From NCBI GenBank assembly GCA_964436315.1, contig CAYTCZ010000020.1:1-38948 (forward strand): 38,948 nt of DNA. The letters are read 5' to 3'. Origin of the DNA: CAYTCZ01 sp964436315 (GTDB lineage: Bacteria; Actinomycetota; Thermoleophilia; Gaiellales; Gaiellaceae). Under the pieces are notes generated by a model that was not told where the DNA came from, did not search any database, and was given only the letters and a program-made list of their open reading frames with translations. Shown here one piece after another: positions 38,823-38,948 of this stretch. Positions within the stretch are counted from its first letter, which is position 1. The number at the start of each line of letters is the position of its first letter. The position numbers were made by a program, and so were the translations under genes.

Positions 38823-38948
38823 GTGGGTTCGAAGACTACGTCAGTCGATGAGGGTGGAGCTCAAGCGCGCGTAGTCGGGGTCATTTTGGCTCGGCGGAAG
38901 TTGCTCGATCGCGAGAAGGAGCTGACGCGGCTTCGCGACGAGCTTGCC
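38823..38948 (+). CDS. Start of a probable DUF899 (thioredoxin-like) protein, cut by the window end
   Basis: An open frame running off the window reads VVGVILARRKLLDREKELTR then LRDELA, which resembles the N-terminal helix of DUF899 proteins (...ARRxLLxxEKELTRLRDEL...). The likely start is the GTG at 38823 or the TTG at 38886; neither has a good ribosome site. DUF899 proteins have a thioredoxin-like fold without known activity. Only about 42 residues can be seen. Confidence 0.45.
   Translation, partial: MGSKTTSVDEGGAQARVVGVILARRKLLDREKELTRLRDELA

Overview
This is a high-G+C window from an actinobacterium, probably an assembled environmental genome because two scaffold gaps of exactly 100 N interrupt genes (3864-3963 and 7835-7934). 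The class F sortase, RskA-type anti-sigma factor, MMPL transporter, F420-type luciferase-like oxidoreductase, frequent TTG/GTG starts and actinobacterial-style heliorhodopsin fit a deep-branching actinobacterial lineage such as Thermoleophilia. The class assignment is an inference.

Positions 1 to about 26,400 form a light- and photo-oxidative-stress island. Two divergent control regions sit at its centre. At 11,039-11,146 a MerR/B12-binding (CarH/LitR-type) photoreceptor gene, a CbiX-type chelatase gene and an FeS photolyase gene are transcribed rightwards. A six-gene operon of small proteins, membrane proteins and two glycosyltransferases runs leftwards. At 14,875-14,990 a second CarH/LitR paralogue faces a small membrane protein, an ECF sigma factor and its RskA-like anti-sigma factor. 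Both regions carry tandem 11-bp repeats of the form nnTGGACAnnn, closely resembling the known CarH operator (nnTnTACAnnn, 11-bp head-to-tail repeats), and in the second region they lie over a TTGACA/TACACT promoter.

A second motif, TGATC(C/T)-N16-CG(A/T)A(C/T)(C/T), occurs in front of the island's effector genes: the desaturase, the FAD oxidoreductase/DUF1365/Cfa/SDR operon, the class I photolyase, a small protein/membrane protein pair, the SRPBCC-epimerase/MMPL operon and the DUF4397 protein. I infer that this is the promoter of the ECF sigma factor. The model is a two-tier circuit: B12 photoreceptors release the ECF operon in light, and the ECF factor then switches on DNA repair, membrane-lipid modification and envelope functions. 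It resembles the LitR-LitS cascade of Streptomyces and the LitR/ChrR regulons of proteobacteria, with a lipid-centred output and no carotenoid genes in view.

From 26,400 to 33,000 the sequence is less coherent: a tRNA-Gly(TCC) abutting a truncated cupin gene, a flippase-like membrane protein, a HesB-like gene with a decayed tandem copy, an MFS transporter, an LLM oxidoreductase, an alpha/beta-hydrolase pseudogene and an SDR. From 33,000 to the end there is a ferritin-like protein, a Mn2+ riboswitch (yybP-ykoY) heading a TerC-antiporter operon, a tandem universal stress protein, a winged-helix regulator with a palindromic site in its promoter, and a heliorhodopsin in an apparent operon with an SDR. 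The window ends in the start of a probable DUF899 gene.
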